Source: Liolophura sinensis (taxonomy: Eukaryota > Mollusca > Polyplacophora > Chitonida > Chitonidae). Taken from it: a stretch of 64,000 nt of DNA. The stretch spans positions 16,753,127 through 16,817,126 of the forward strand of contig NC_088297.1 in assembly GCF_032854445.1 (NCBI RefSeq), read 5' to 3'. Positions 11,022 through 24,735 of this stretch are shown piece by piece. Under the pieces are notes generated by a model. It worked only from the letters and a program-made list of their open reading frames with translations, was not told the DNA's origin and searched no databases. The position numbers were made by a program, and so were the translations under genes. How positions within the stretch are numbered: the first letter of the stretch is position 1; every line of letters begins with the position of its first letter.

Positions 11022-13284
11022 CTGTACCTTATATATAAAAGCTTTCTGTGAGTGTGAATGTGTCCAAGTGAATGTGATTATAATATGAAATGAAAAATAT
11101 GAACACCTCACAACCAGGAAACCGTCATGCTTCGGGTTTATACATCTACAGTAATGATTTATTTCCGGTGTAAATGCACGCGTCACGTTCTCATGACACC
11201 ACTCGTACACTGCCAACAGATAAGAATCTTCAAAGTCAGCAAGGATTGTTTTCCGTGTTAAAGTAATAATGTCTTGGTTATCTTGGACAACACCAATATA
11301 TATCCCTATGTGCACTTTAAAAGATGTTAGCATAAGGCTTGCATAAGGATTGCTTTTTCATGCACAACATTTCTGGGAATGTAATATAGTGGACAAAATT
11401 TCTGAGAGTGTAATATCTTGAAAAACAAATAAATGTGAAGGACCCAGAGATGGAACTTTACTTTTGTACACATAAGTTATTTTTTATTACCTATATTAAA
11501 ACTGGCAGTAATTTATGTTAAATGATAAGACTGTATACTACATCACTATATTCAAAACTAGAAGCAAACGTGAACGCCTATCAGTACTTTTATTGAAAAA
11601 AAAAAAAAACAATGCATAAGATTTCTAAACATTAAGTTCTTTGTTTTTTGAAAAGAAATAATTAGCTAATCTGACAAGCGTACAGTGCTGCAAAACGCCC
11701 CAGGCGCTTATCCGACCTTAACACCTCTCTTGCTGCTCATTTCTTAAGCAACGAAGCGTAACTGGGCGTGAACCCCTACCCCTCATCCTTCCCCACCTGA
11801 GCCTTACCCTGACTTCTCACCCACGGGGTCACAGCGGGTAACCCCACGGGAGGCGCTATAGACCAAAAACTTCCCTTCACTTTTGGTAATGTTACAACAT
11901 TGTGTTTACCAACAAATACAAAAACGAGCGATTACCTCAAGAGCCCTTGAACAGCTCACCCATTCATCGAGCAGGTGTAATTTTACATCGAAACCTTTAT
12001 GCTTTAAAAACATGTATATTGACAGGTTACGTCTCTGTTTGAAAATTAAACAAGCAATGTCCCGGTTCATTAGTTTCTGTAAATCAGGAAGGACATGGGG
12101 AATAAGCTGTCCACCTGAACAACACCTAGAGTAACTACGTCTTTTATGTTACAAGAAATGCATTTCGCACCAAATAAAAGAAACTCCGCCTCGAACGACA
12201 AGTTAACAGAGTGGACAAATCATGCGTGTCATGTTTACCCAAACACACTAATGAACCTGCGAGGCGGAAAAAAATTTCGAGTTGAGAACAAGCTATAAGA
12301 GCTCTGGTAACCGACGCCAGTTAACAAAATCGAATTTCATAGAAACAGGTCCATTTTCATTTAATTCCTTTATGACGAATAAACTTGAAATAAACTGTGA
12401 AAATCAATTTTCTTAATTCTCCACTCAAAGTATACTTTATCGAAACGAGCTTGAAATAACTCGGTCTATATATAATAAGGTATCTTATTATCATTTTATC
12501 CGGGGCAGAGGACATCTTTCCTTTTTTAACATTACAGACAATGACTCCCTATTGTTTATTTATTAATGTATTTATTTGTTTAATGAAAAAATCTTTGGGA
12601 CTTTATTTTGTTATGAAATACACCAATAACACCCACCCCCTACCCCGACCCAGACTCTATGATGCTTCGTCGTTCTTTACTTGTCACAGCGATACGCTAG
12701 AATATTCTTTCAAAACGACACCCTTCGCATCAAACCAGATCAAACTGAGAACTCCGCCTTTAAATTACAAGTTATAATGAATGATTACTTGGTTTCCGCT
12801 CACTATAATGCTGACCTCCCACGTACAAGTAAAATACTACTGAATAAGGAATAAAACACCAATAAAATAAATAAATATTAATAAATAAATAAATAAATAA
12901 ATACATAAATAATGAATGAATGAACAATTGACTCCAATTAATTCCCTCATCGTGCCGCCACAAAAACCGAAGAGACAGCATTAAATACACACGGAAATCC
13001 CAACATAACAGCGAAATGACGTATCAGTCAAAAGAAACAGAACAGCATCAATTTAAAGTTCGTTTTCCTAATCAGGGAATCCCCGAGGATCCATGAGGCC
13101 TGGTCCCTTTGTATTGTTTTAATGAAATTGTATATTAAATGTGATGACAACACAGCGTTTTGAGGAATTTTAGGCCAGTGACCTCCAATAAATTGCAATT
13201 AACATCGTTGCTGGGTTTTTTTTTTCTAATTTAGCTTATGCCATGGTGTAGGGGCTATCTGCGTTGTTATACTTTTAAAGCAAA

Positions 13285-13440
13285 TGTACATATACAGGAA
13301 CTGTTTAAATAAAGCCTTAACTGAAGAAAAACGACAGCAGGCCAGATTTTAACGCTAATGGTAATATACTTGCATGTGACCATTTGCCAACTATCACACT
13401 CCCGTCACTGCTCTGGTTTTACTCTCTATATGTGTCAGTG
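13285..13440 (+). repeat. Dispersed repeat family D2
   Basis: gtgaccatttgccaactatc then cgtcactgctctggttttac; same block order as the 51.9 and 62.9 kb copies. Confidence 0.55.
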
Positions 13441-13577
13441 TTTTATCTTATAGTATAGCACAACCATGCATGTATAACTTATAACCTTTTTTACAATTTA
13501 TAGTTTTTAATATTTACTACATATTCCTTAAAGAATAACATTAACATAGTATCCGCCGTACAATTCAGCAATAATTA

Positions 13578-13651
13578 AATTATTTGACTGGTGTTTTGCG
13601 CCATACTCAAGAATACACTTATATGACGGCGGCCGGGATTATAGTGCGAAA
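13578..13651 (-). mobile_element. Main-family SINE, 3' fragment
   Basis: Only the tail and first part of the central domain remain (tggtgttttgcgccatactc, atgacggcggccgg). Confidence 0.75.
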
Positions 13652-16600
13652 AATTAAATTACGGTATGTAAATTTAATTGAAATTATGTAGTTTAATTGG
13701 CTTATTTCTCAATGTTAATAGAAATAAATATTGCATTTCAATAAAGCAAAACTGTTCAGCAGTGGTTGTGTATTACGTGCTTAATCTGATATATATGGCG
13801 GTTGACATAAAAGACTACACACACCTGTAATTAAGAGATCTGCCTTTGCTAATCGACTTCACACCTGGGGCATTAAGGATGGTGTTGATTGTTCTGTTGA
13901 TGTTTTCCTTTTCTCACCTGGAGAAAGTATCCAGGTAATGATCCCGAAGAAGCAACGCGGTCCTGAGACCATACTGCGACCCTGGGATCCGGGTGTGTGA
14001 GTTGAAAGGAGGGGAAAATGAGGGGGAGGGGGTAGAGATGCTGGCAAGAAGGCAGGCAAGTTTCTCCTCCCCCACCTGATCGCCCGCCCTCATGAACTCC
14101 GAGAACATGAGCTTTAGCCGTCAAAATCCAGATTATACCACCCCCTTTAAAACCCAGCGACTTTCTACGAGATCGCCCCCAAGACTCACATAAGCATCTC
14201 ATAAATGGTTTGACTTGTTCCTTGAAAACTTTAGGCAAACGTGTTTTGATAAGGAATTTTTATCAAATTTTCCAGACCAGGGGTCGTTGGGCCACTGGGC
14301 TCTGCATGCGCACATTTAAATTAGATAAATTCTCACTCAAACCTATTGATGATTTAACTAAAAGCAGCTTAAGGCATTATACAGATTTTGCTAATTTCCG
14401 TCGCAGTGAACGCAAAGCCAGTGAGTAATCTGGCAATCTGTGCTCCATGTCTTTAGTCAGAAAATGCGCCTTATAAACCGTTAAAAACAAAAAATAACAC
14501 GAAACGAAAGGACCGAGATTACTAGATTTATTTTTTTAAAACAGAAATTTATACTGTCTCTTAAACATTTGTCAACGTTAGCTATAGGCAGTTTAATTTC
14601 TCAAAACACGAATAAATGACATACTGGTTCTGAACGCCAAATTTGCAGTATTTCAACCCTATCTGGCGATGCATTCAGACCGTAATAATCATACGCCTAT
14701 AAGAAAGTAAAATTTAGTTTTATACATCGGAATATAAACACTTATACCGCATATATGTGCATGAAGCTAAAACTTGGCTTTTATGTAAAAGTTTACATAA
14801 ACAATAAAATAAATAAACAAGCAATTAAATACAGTTTTTTTTTATTTACAGCGCCCTAAAAGACATATCATGTCATTCTATCAGAATCCATGCGAACAAA
14901 CAGACATTTGTATACCAGCCGTCAACCAATATCGACGTTCCATGTCATAATCGCAAGGCGACGTTTAAGGCAAACTACCAGAGAAAAGCAGTAAGCAATT
15001 TTCAATAATACTGGAAATACGCAAGGATTGTTCTAGACGAATGAGCGAAATCAGTATTCAAATCGTGTGCCATGCTTATATGTAAGTTGGCTAAAATAAA
15101 ATATGTATATCAGTTTCGTTTTAAGACCGAACACAACTGTCGTTCCAGTCCGGTCAGTAAGTTCGAACGCAATATGTGCCATTTGATATGATAACGCGAC
15201 ACCCCACAACCACTCACAACAAAACTCACGCATGACCACACTATTGTACGAAGTCAGCGTTGTATGCAGTGACAGCTTTTCGCGCGAATTCTCTAAAAGA
15301 CACCACCCTGTTACCGCAACATATATGGAAAAAGTACACCAAACCAGTTTCGTGTGTACGTAATATATATATTTTGTATTGCCAGTGTTTGTAAATAGTG
15401 TGTACAGCTTAATTCTGGAAGTGCCATTTTGCACATTTACACACATTTGCGTGTTTCAACTGCGTCAGAGAAGTTTAAAAAAAAAGTTAAAGTAACTTGA
15501 ACATTTTCTCAGATTGCAAATTCCACAAACAAACAAAACAAAATGCAAAGTGTTAATATTCTAAACGGAAAAATAATTATCCCGGAATAAGTCATACAAA
15601 AGTCATTTTGTTTTATACCTTTGACTTATCGAGCACACTCAAAGAGAAAAAACGCTAGCCTCACAGGCTTTGTAACGGAATTTTTCATTGGCTGAAAACG
15701 CTGGGAATCGGTATGCATTGCAGCCAATCAATGGCTTGCAGTGAAATCAAAGATTGGATATATTTTGAGTTCAGTTGTTCTTGAGCAAATCTCAATAACA
15801 ACAAAGGACACAGTGCGCTTACTTGACTTTTCGTTGTTAGTTTGGCAGTAACTTTTATTTAAGCTTAAACCATTATTAGAGATAAAATATTAAGGAAGAC
15901 ATTAATTGGAACAGGTGACGCCATCACATCAATCTTCTACCCACTAACTATCAATGTCAACCTTCGACGACAACTAAAAACATTGCTCATAAATATCCAA
16001 AAATATTAAACGAAACGTCCAGGTCGTTTTGTTCAAATATTTCTATTGAAACAAAGTTGTTATAATATTTTTATATGGGTTAGTCGAAGCGCATTCATTG
16101 AATTGCAAAGGTGTAGGTTTATGTGGGATTAGAAGTCAGTGAAATCAGAAAGATTAGTAAGCGTCAGGCAGCTCGGGGAAAAAGGTAGTTTTGATTTTAC
16201 TTTTCCACGGACCATTACTTCGTATGTATAGTGAAAGTCAGTGAAATCAGAAAGATTAGTGACAATATATATATATATATATATATATATTGACGTCAGT
16301 CTTAACTCTATAGTTGTACAGCACATAATCCTCTATAAAAGGGATAAAACTTGATGCGTCACCTTTGTTATAGCTATATGTTCAAGCGCATCCATGAAAA
16401 GAGCAAATCGTAATTGGTGTCTAAGTGATTTCCAATCACCCAGTTAAGGCCAAGTAGATATACAGTAGCCGATCCTTACATACTGACTTGTTACGTACTC
16501 CTTGCTTTAAAAAAATCTCAAAATCGTGGTTAAAAAAGGCGTGAAGTGCTTACTTTATCTCGAATTGAACAGCAGCTTTCAACCCATTCAACGCCCGCTT

Positions 16601-19218
16601 CTTTGTTACAGAGGCCAGACTTAAAAACCATTTCAAAATGTAAAGGTTATTACACCGCTCCCCCTTTCCGCCCAAAATTAATCGGCAGCCACAAGTCCAG
16701 TGAAAGGCAAATGTTAAGGTATAGAATAGGTGGAAAGTATATATTATTGCAAGTTTAGTGACATACGTCCTTGAATGTATATAGACCACGAGTTCAAATC
16801 CAACCCTCGCTGGTTCAACAGAGCTTTGGCATAAGGAGGCTGGACAGATATATATCGGTACCAGTCTAAAGTATATAGGTTCAAACGTTTCATTCACGCA
16901 GCCAATTCACACATGTTCTATCAATAGATTGTTTCTGAATTACGGCGAAAATCACAGCTCATATATACAAAGAAATAACTTTTATTGTATCTCTGTAGAA
17001 TTAAAACTACAAACCCCCTATCGCCAAAACATGAACAATTCTAAACTCCTTTAAACTTTAAGACCCATATCTGCAACATCACCATAATATGCACTACTCC
17101 AATCTTAACTGAACGAAATTAATATCCCGGTAAATATATGAATAAATTAACTGTTAATTGCCCAAAAGCATGCTGTAGATTTTTGGCTGAAAGGGATAAA
17201 TTTTTGTTTCGAAACAAATCGGACATCGCTGTGAAAATGAGAGCTTTGAACAAATTGTTTTCGTTTGACATACTGTTACAAACACAAAATATAGATAAAT
17301 ATAGCATGCACAGTCAGCTATGGGGACACCTGTGTATACAGTTACAAGTGAACTGGGGTGGGTATCCTTGTACGTACTGTTCTGTATAAGAGTTATAAAT
17401 AGACAAAACTTACCCCACGTTCAGGATGCGCTTCCGTGTATATAACAGCTTGACAAATAACTTCCTCTTTTGACTTTTTCAAACTAAAACTCTATTTAAA
17501 TGTATAAATCATTCGAAACAATCTTAAAGGGAAATCCGCTCAATCAATTTCAGAGGAAGTATCATTCATCCATTCGCAGAACTGTTTACCTTTTTTAGGA
17601 TAAATAGGATGAAGTCTCTGTCGACAATGAGTTCACCGTCAGCTACACGTACCAGACGGACTGAAAGCCAGCTGTAGCGTGAATCTTGCTGTGTCCCTCA
17701 CGGGCTTACTTCGTGACTGTACAGGCAACTCTAGAAAACAATCGTGACCGTCATACCTTTATCATCAGAAAATGGATGACAAATACGTTCGTGCTGCAAT
17801 GATAGCCGGTCTTTATGGAAGTAACGCGCGGAAAGGAGAGTAGCAAACGTCAACCGCAAATCTCGTGTCGTCTGCAAAAAGCGCGGTGGAGAGAAAGACT
17901 TGGTCCTTTTGACGGTCGTCTGCCCATGCGCAGTGGATACATTCGATTAAAACTTGACTGAAGTTAACGTGAAATTTTATCCCCGTGTCGGAAATTTACA
18001 TATTTAGTTTCCCTGGTGCAGGTAGGCGGTGCATTCTTAGGAGCTTAGTAGATCTTGTTGTAATTTGATATACTTGTCAAGTTGGCCAGGTGGAGACTTT
18101 AACCGTATAGCCCTACCCTTAAATTAACATTCACTATTTTACAACTGTCTTTTCCCGACAATTCTATTCAACTCGGCGTCTGGTTTGTCTACAAACAGAT
18201 GACAGTCAACGTTTAATGCCTGTATAATGCCTGGCATCTGGTGTGATTTACTTGTGCACCATTCCCTGGTGTGTTAGTACATATTTGTTTGGTACGGACG
18301 TCCACACCTTCCCCTTCTCTCCTACACTACTCCCCTGAAGTCAAAACTGATCGTGTAAACTGAGTGACATATTTACACACATGTAGCTTTTACTCGCTAA
18401 TCGTAGTCAGGATGGCGTTCGCACAACTATCTTTGCTCCCTTGCGGATTTAAATCAATAATAATCAATTAAGTCCCGATGCCTGTTCAAACCAGTTTTTC
18501 TTTCTCTGTAGCATACCCTTACATTGAATGTTACATCAGCCACACTGTTGTGTATTATGGCAATTGAAAATCGCATGAAGCAATCACAAGTTCGAATCCA
18601 GCTAACTCGCTGGTCAATTTGCTGCAGCTTTTGTTAACCCAGGACAAGCCAGTTAAACTTGGTTATCATCATATAAGGGGGGGGGGGGATTAAAACTTTT
18701 GACATTAAACCCAAATGAAATAAATAAACAAGCTAACACATAATACTGCAAAATCAGTGTGTTTATCAAATCGTAGATTTTTGGCAAAAAATCGATTAGC
18801 GCTATTCTAGTCGAATTTTTGCTATTATCGTAGGATAGCCCAAATAACTACACTTAAGAACCCAAAGCGGGTTACATTATAACTATTTCCAACTTTAGAA
18901 TCATTTTAACACTATAAATAGTACAGACTTGACATAGTATTTACTGAAAAGCAATAATTTAAGGTATTCGACGCACAAAGAAAAATTGATTTCCCTAGCT
19001 AATATAAATTTTTTGATAAAAATCCATACAGCCTTATCAATGAAACAACCAATCTTTTTACCAGTTAATATTTTCAATGTATCAAACATATGACATGTAC
19101 ACATCCGAAACATTTATCAGTAAATCTCGCCATCAATCAATCAATCAATCGAGAGAACAGTGAATCAGCTTTTGAAAGAATCACGTCACCACTCCTTTAT
19201 CTAGTCAGTCTACTAAGC
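13652..19218. other. Intergenic, no gene seen
   Basis: Holds a (TA) run at 16267-16291, tRNA-like SINE remnants near 16780 and 18590 (gttcaaatcc, gttcgaatcc), and a GC-rich patch at 13860-14240 with an exon-like minus-strand piece. On the minus strand a strong donor-like gtaagttt lies at 17405-17412, which could belong to an upstream exon of gene A; no acceptor partner was identified. Confidence 0.4.
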
Positions 19219-19316
19219 CACTAGTTTAGTAAATCCATAGACTAATTACCGATTAGTAATTAATCGGAATTAAGCGGAATATCTGCACTAGTTTAGTAAA
19301 TCCATAGACTAATTAC
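19219..19316. repeat. 31-bp direct repeat, 67 bp apart
   Basis: cactagtttagtaaatccat followed by agactaattac occurs exactly at 19219 and at 19286, separated by AT-rich sequence with local palindromes (attagtaattaat). Confidence 0.9.
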
Positions 19317-19602
19317 TGAGATAATGCCCTGGAATTAATCATTATTCCTTCAACTGAAATTTGCTCACCTACATGATGTCCAATCAGGATTTGATTACTA
19401 GTACATGAGTATAGGCAGTCCTAATTCCTTTAGCGGGTTTTCCCTTCCATTTGTGTTTTGCCGCGTGTTGCTTCTCTTTGACTGAACCCATCCAATCTTT
19501 TTGTCATTGTATACTTTTTAATTATGTTGGTGCTTTGCATTTAATGTTATTTTGAAAATTGGTCTCACGATTATGATCGTAAAACGTCTATTATGGTTGA
19601 TT

Positions 19603-19854
19603 TATTTCATTGGTGTTTTACGCCGTACTCGACAATAGTTCACTCATAAGGTGGTGAACAGCATAACGGTTGGAGGAAACCGGACAGAGCCTAGGGAAAA
19701 CCTACCACCATCCGCACGTTGGTGCAGACTTTCCCGCGTGCGGAAAGGAAGCCAGCACGGGGTGGACTTGAACTCACAGCTACTGCATTGGTGAGCGGAA
19801 CCTGGGCCATTGTGCCACGCTGGCGAGATAACCGCCTTGGCCACCAAGGCCCTC
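19603..19854 (-). mobile_element. Full-length main-family SINE with 13-bp target-site duplication
   Basis: Full element from AAAT-type tail to tRNA-like head. It is flanked by the direct repeat attatggttgatt at 19590-19602 and 19855-19867, direct evidence of insertion by retrotransposition. Confidence 0.92.
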
Positions 19855-19898
19855 ATTATGGTTGATTATTATTATTATTATTTATCATTATTATTATT

Positions 19899-19947
19899 CC
19901 GGGGGTAACCCACGCCCACCTGCAAGTTACAGACAGACCTTCCCACT
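19899..19947 (-). mobile_element. Main-family SINE, small internal fragment
   Basis: ccgggggtaacccacgccca and gacagaccttcccac match the inner part of the SINE, next to a TTA microsatellite. Confidence 0.6.
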
Positions 19948-22857
19948 TACCTATTTTGGTTGGCAATTGGTACATAAATTTCGACGCGTAGATTCAAGAA
20001 CGCTTTAGTTATATAGATTGATGGCCAGCTTTGCGGATGGAGAAGAATTACCTAAATATTCTGAAGTGAATCCCACAGTTGTTTTTCTCTTAACTTTAGC
20101 ATTAAATTACATGTTGATTAAGTATCAGCATAAAGGCTGGGGGCAGAGACAGACACGGAAGTGTAAAGCTATTGAGACACTGGCAGGTGTCAAATTTAAA
20201 AGATACGGCATACATGTACCTCATGGGATATTCAAATAATTTTCACGCTCAGACTCCATAGTAACTGAAACCAACGAACCCAACCAGTTGTATCCGTATG
20301 TGCATTTCAATAGAATGTATGTATTCTTGAAGTTCTTCCCTGGCGTACATGTCAAACTGATCGAGTTGGATTTTTATATTTACACTCCGAAATCTTCGCA
20401 ACAAAAACAGTGCACAAAAGTGTGACGTATAGAAGAAAATAACAAAGACTGCATTTTATATAGTCTCGCCTTTGGTCTGCTTTGTGGTCTACATTATGAA
20501 TACATATATGTGGTCATGTTGTCAGGATATTTACAGCGGTTTGCCCCTTGTACGCTGGGTTCATCCACCCCAAACTTGTCCATTGTCGTAAACAAGTGAA
20601 ATATTCCACAGAACTTCCCTAAGCAAGCAATCAGCGAAAAAGTTTAAGGAATTCTCCAGCAAGTTCACTAGGAAATAGGGGAAGAAAGTAGTCAGGTGAA
20701 CAAAACGCCATGGGCGTGGCTAAATCGGTAAACCAACGCCAACCATAGCTAATCACATGTTAAATGCCACATTCTTATTAGCATATGTCACTTCCGCGGG
20801 AATGTCACGTGGACCACGAGAGGTGTCATGACTTCCGGCGAGAAGTACTCGAATATGGTAAGATGCAAGACGTGACGTCATTTATTCTGACTTTTTTTGA
20901 TTGTTTGCTTCTTTCGTTTTACAGATTTTTAAATTTATTTGATTCGTGATTTACCTGACTCAAGAATATTTCACTTTTACAACGGCGGCCAGTTTTATGG
21001 TGGTGGAAACTGAGCAGATCCTATGGGAAGCCCACGACCATCCACAGATTGATGCCAAGCCTTCCGACGTACGGCCGGAGAGGAAGCCAGAATGGTGAGA
21101 GACTCCACAAATGCTAACACAAGAAAGATATCAACAGTAGCAGTACATCTAGTATAACAATCATTTAACCGAATCCAATGAGTAACGTAATATATGCCCT
21201 TTTTAATGGTGCACTCTTGTACACGAATCACATCCATTATTCCTACATCCCAAATAATATTTTTAGAAAAAAAAACGAAAGAAAGATTATTGTATGCGGG
21301 AATTATAAGCGAGTTTTATTTCGTCATCGTTGTACAAAGGCTTTATTATTTTCCACTTTACCTACATTCATTCGCTGTTCTATGTGCAAAGTCCTATTTT
21401 AAACAAAGGGCATTCCTCATAGAGGTTACATACTATTTAAAAAAAAAACAAGAAAAACCGGATATAACCACTAAAGCACGATAACTATATGTGGGAAGAA
21501 AATTCGCCCGCGCTTCATTGTTGTCTGGTCTCATAATTTACCATGGAAAACCAAGACGGCTTGATACCAAGTGTCACTCCATACACCTAGTGCGCCCAAA
21601 GGACTATACTGGTTAGTTCTAAATTAGAGGGAGACCATGAATCGCGATAGGATGTTTCATCACCTGGCTCTGTAAGCCTTGGAGCTATAACAGTATTGTA
21701 TCCAGTCAGAGGATCCGCATTTCAGTTGAGAGGCGATTCTTGGACTCTATTACATAAATTGCTGTCTAAATGTGCTGACTATACGAGTGGTATATTCGGC
21801 ACAGTATTCCAGTGAGGTAGCATTATGCGTATTATTGGCTGCGATGTAGGCCTCTCATGAATATACACCATCATACTGTGACGAAACTGTGATGGAAAGA
21901 CGTCATGTATTAGGTAAAAAGGCTATTGTTTCAGTCGTTAGACTGGTCTGTTGTCAATAAAACTAAATATCTCCTTTATCATCATGCTCACGTCGTGTAT
22001 ATAAGCCTCTAGTACTTTGGTGGCCTTTATTATAGCCATATCAAAGTGATTCTTTTACTTATTACAAGTGGGTTTATTATATTACAGCCTCCAGAAGTAG
22101 AATTGCTACAGCAAATTGTAAATGGAGTGGTAGAAAAGTGCCCGTGGTACTTTAACCATAATATCGACATACGACACCACTGCCGCTTTTAATTATTGTT
22201 CGTCGCAGAGAAAGTAGTCCGTCGCGGAAATCTCAAAAGTGAGAACTTCCGCATGTTGCACTGCATACCGGATGTAGTTACTCTACAAACAGTCAGGCGA
22301 TATCTAAGTATTCCCTTGAACACGAACTGTTGACATTCTTCAATCGTCCACTTCTGTAAACAGAGTCTGAACGTTGAAGTAGTTTGGAAATCGAAAAACT
22401 GTATGTGAGGGTAAACCGGAAGAAAGGCAGGGTGCAACAATACCCACAGTAATTTACCCCTGTTTTCCTTTGGTTTTCTAATTGAGCACAGATGCATATC
22501 CTGAAACATAAAACCGCAAACCGCAATTCCGGACAACGTGACTTTTCATTTATTAAAATAGATAGATTTTTATGCATCATACTTAGTTTGTATACCAAGT
22601 ATCTCAGCGTGGGTATAAATGATCTTTAATTTCACTTACATACATAGACACATACAGCAATTTTTTCTGTTCAATGGTAAAGGAGAAAGTTGTCTTCAAT
22701 CAGTTTACAAAAGGGCCGACAGGACCACGTCTTTTAAAGTTTAGGCTTAGCTTAAAAGAACCTAGAGGGAGTGGGAGTGAATGTCTCCGGCCTAACGATA
22801 TCGTGCCTGACAACATTGGCGTTAAAAAGATATAGAATCGTTTTTTGATTTCTTTTC
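19948..22857. other. Intergenic, no gene seen
   Basis: Unique AT-rich DNA with one SINE. At 20700-20880 a compact GC-richer stretch contains an E-box (CACGTG), ETS-like cttccg sites and a palindromic TGACGTCA at 20873-20880. Confidence 0.4.
20932..21106 (-). mobile_element. Main-family SINE with internal deletion in the head
   Basis: Tail and central domain are complete, but gaggaagccag is joined directly to aatggtgagagactcc, so part of the tRNA-like head including the B box is lost. Confidence 0.8.
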
Positions 22858-23107
22858 TTTTTTGATTGGTGTTTTACGTCTTTCTCGAGAATATTTCTCT
22901 CATACGAAGGCGGCCAGCATTATGGCGCGAGGAAAACCCACGAGGAAAACCAACGGTCATCCGCAAGTTCCTGATAGACCTTCCCACATACGGCCGGAGA
23001 GGAAGCCAACATGAGCTGGACTTGAACTCATAGCAACCGCACTGGTGGAAGACGTTTGGGTCATAGTGCCGTGCTGGCGTTCTACTCCCGTCGGCCACGG
23101 GTCTCAC
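22858..23107 (-). mobile_element. Main-family SINE, nearly full length
   Basis: Central domain and tRNA-like head are present. The AAAT tail is reduced to T-rich sequence. The central part is locally rearranged (cccacgaggaaaaccaacgg). Confidence 0.85.
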
Positions 23108-23918
23108 CACTTAGAGGCGGACGCTCTAACTAATCCGCCACCGAAGTGGTCTTAATGTCCACGTAACCCATAACCTCTCAGATCGTTTTTATTTGGTACT
23201 GCACAAGTGAGTGTGGTTAATTTTAGAGACGCTTGCTTTTGAATCGCGAAGCTACAGGAGGTTCACACCGTCATTAGGAATGGGAATTTGTAGAGTGTAA
23301 AGCTCTCCTGCTCTCATTGTTTGTAGGACTGTCGTCATTTGAGTAGCCTGTCTACCAGAAATATGCATGTTGTGCACATCTGTACCTCACACACAAACAA
23401 AGCTCTCAGGTACCTCCCAAAGCTTAATCCCATGGTAAGGCGGGGACCCAATGCAAGAGACTGTGCACTTCAAACAGTGAACGGACTATAGTTGTGATTG
23501 ACAGCTGCTGTCAGACTCGTAAGGCTATTTTTTCAGTTCTGTGTTACTGTTCTTTTCCTGTTGTATGGCAAGCATGCATTCAAGCAATGTATACGTCATA
23601 TCAAAAATCTAAAAATGGTAGCCTGTTCCTGTCACACTGAAACATATATATATATTTTTTGCATTAGACACTGTAGTGTGGGAAAAATCATTACACCACA
23701 AATGCAACTTTCTGAAAAATTAATCAAATAAAATCAATCAACTAAACACTAATCAATTAAATACATATATAATATGTTCAGCCGTATAACATGTTAATGA
23801 CAATGATATTTAGATGAACCCATATGCTGTCATCCAGAATTCAAGTATTATTTCGCTATAGCTGCCTCACGTTACGTAATACTGCAGCGTAATAATTATC
23901 CCCACTAATTCATGATAA

Positions 23919-24184
23919 GGGGCCTCCGTGACTCAGTCGGTTAGCGCGATAGCGCAGCGTAATGGCCCAGAAGCCTCTCACCAATGCGGTCGCTGTGAGT
24001 TCAATTCCAGCTCATGCTGGCTTCCTCTCCGGCCGTAAGTGGGAAGGTCTTGCAGCTACCTGCGGATGGTCGTGGTTTCCCCCGGGCTCTGCCCGGTTTC
24101 CTCCCACCATAATGCTGGCCGCCGTCGTATAAGTGAAATATTCTTGAGTACGGCGTAAAACACCAATCAAATAAATAAATAAAA
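23919..24184 (+). mobile_element. Full-length main-family SINE with 13-bp target-site duplication
   Basis: Head ggggcctccgtgactcagtc with A box (gactcagtcggttagcgcg) and B-box region (gtgagttcaattcc), then the central domain and tail aataaataaataaa. The flanks are taattcatgataa at 23906-23918 and 24185-24197. Best reference copy in the window for the family. Confidence 0.95.
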
Positions 24185-24417
24185 TAATTCATGATAACAC
24201 TTATTTAATTCAAGACAGCCTATATCATTACTCACACAAAAGGTATGTTGCCGAAAACCGCCAAGATTCGAACTCTCTCACGAGGTGAAACCTGTTCTCC
24301 TTAGTTACTTCTTTAGTTCAATGTACTATGAAAGATGCCTGACATATTACTGCAGAAATACGGATTTTAAACTTACCATAATATGACAAAATTGATCCGA
24401 TTTTATAAAGTTTATTT

Positions 24418-24735
24418 TTTACATAAGAAGACAAACGTTAACCAAAAGGAAACTTTGACAGCACGTAGAAACACACACATGAAAGTTTCAGTAAAGATAT
24501 TGTTTGGGTTATGGTTGATCTTCATATTGTAAATTTAAAATACAGTGCCTCGTTTGAAGGAAAGATTGAGCATTTTTGATCGAGAGTGTATTTTTAGCGA
24601 GTTATTACAAAACCACCATCTTTTTTATGGCCATATAACTTTTATGGGTTATTCGACCAAGTTTTGTTCTTCTGATTTGGAAATCTACAGAATTGTGCCG
24701 GGAGTTTGAAATTTGCACTTTCTTATCGTACCTCT
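24418..24735 (+). repeat. Dispersed repeat, copy 1 (inverted relative to 49995-50335)
   Basis: Several blocks match the reverse complement of 49995-50335 in the same order: gacaaacgttaacc, agtgcctcgtttgaa, atggccatataacttttatg and acagaattgtgc. Identity looks moderate. No termini or coding capacity recognised. Confidence 0.75.

Larger units (their letters stand above)
8147..13577. other. Intergenic, no gene seen
   Basis: Unique AT-rich sequence with a poly-C run, one headless SINE, a D2 repeat and AAAT/TTTA runs. The GC-richer patch at 11690-11870 has no open frame or RNA gene that I recognise. Confidence 0.5.

Noticed and set aside
15051-15446. 131-codon minus-strand frame
   Set aside because: No recognised motif and AT-driven composition; a frame of this length is expected by chance several times in 64 kb.
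23919-24000. A functional tRNA gene
   Set aside because: The A and B boxes belong to a SINE head continuous with the central domain and tail, flanked by a target duplication; there is no proper tRNA 3' end.
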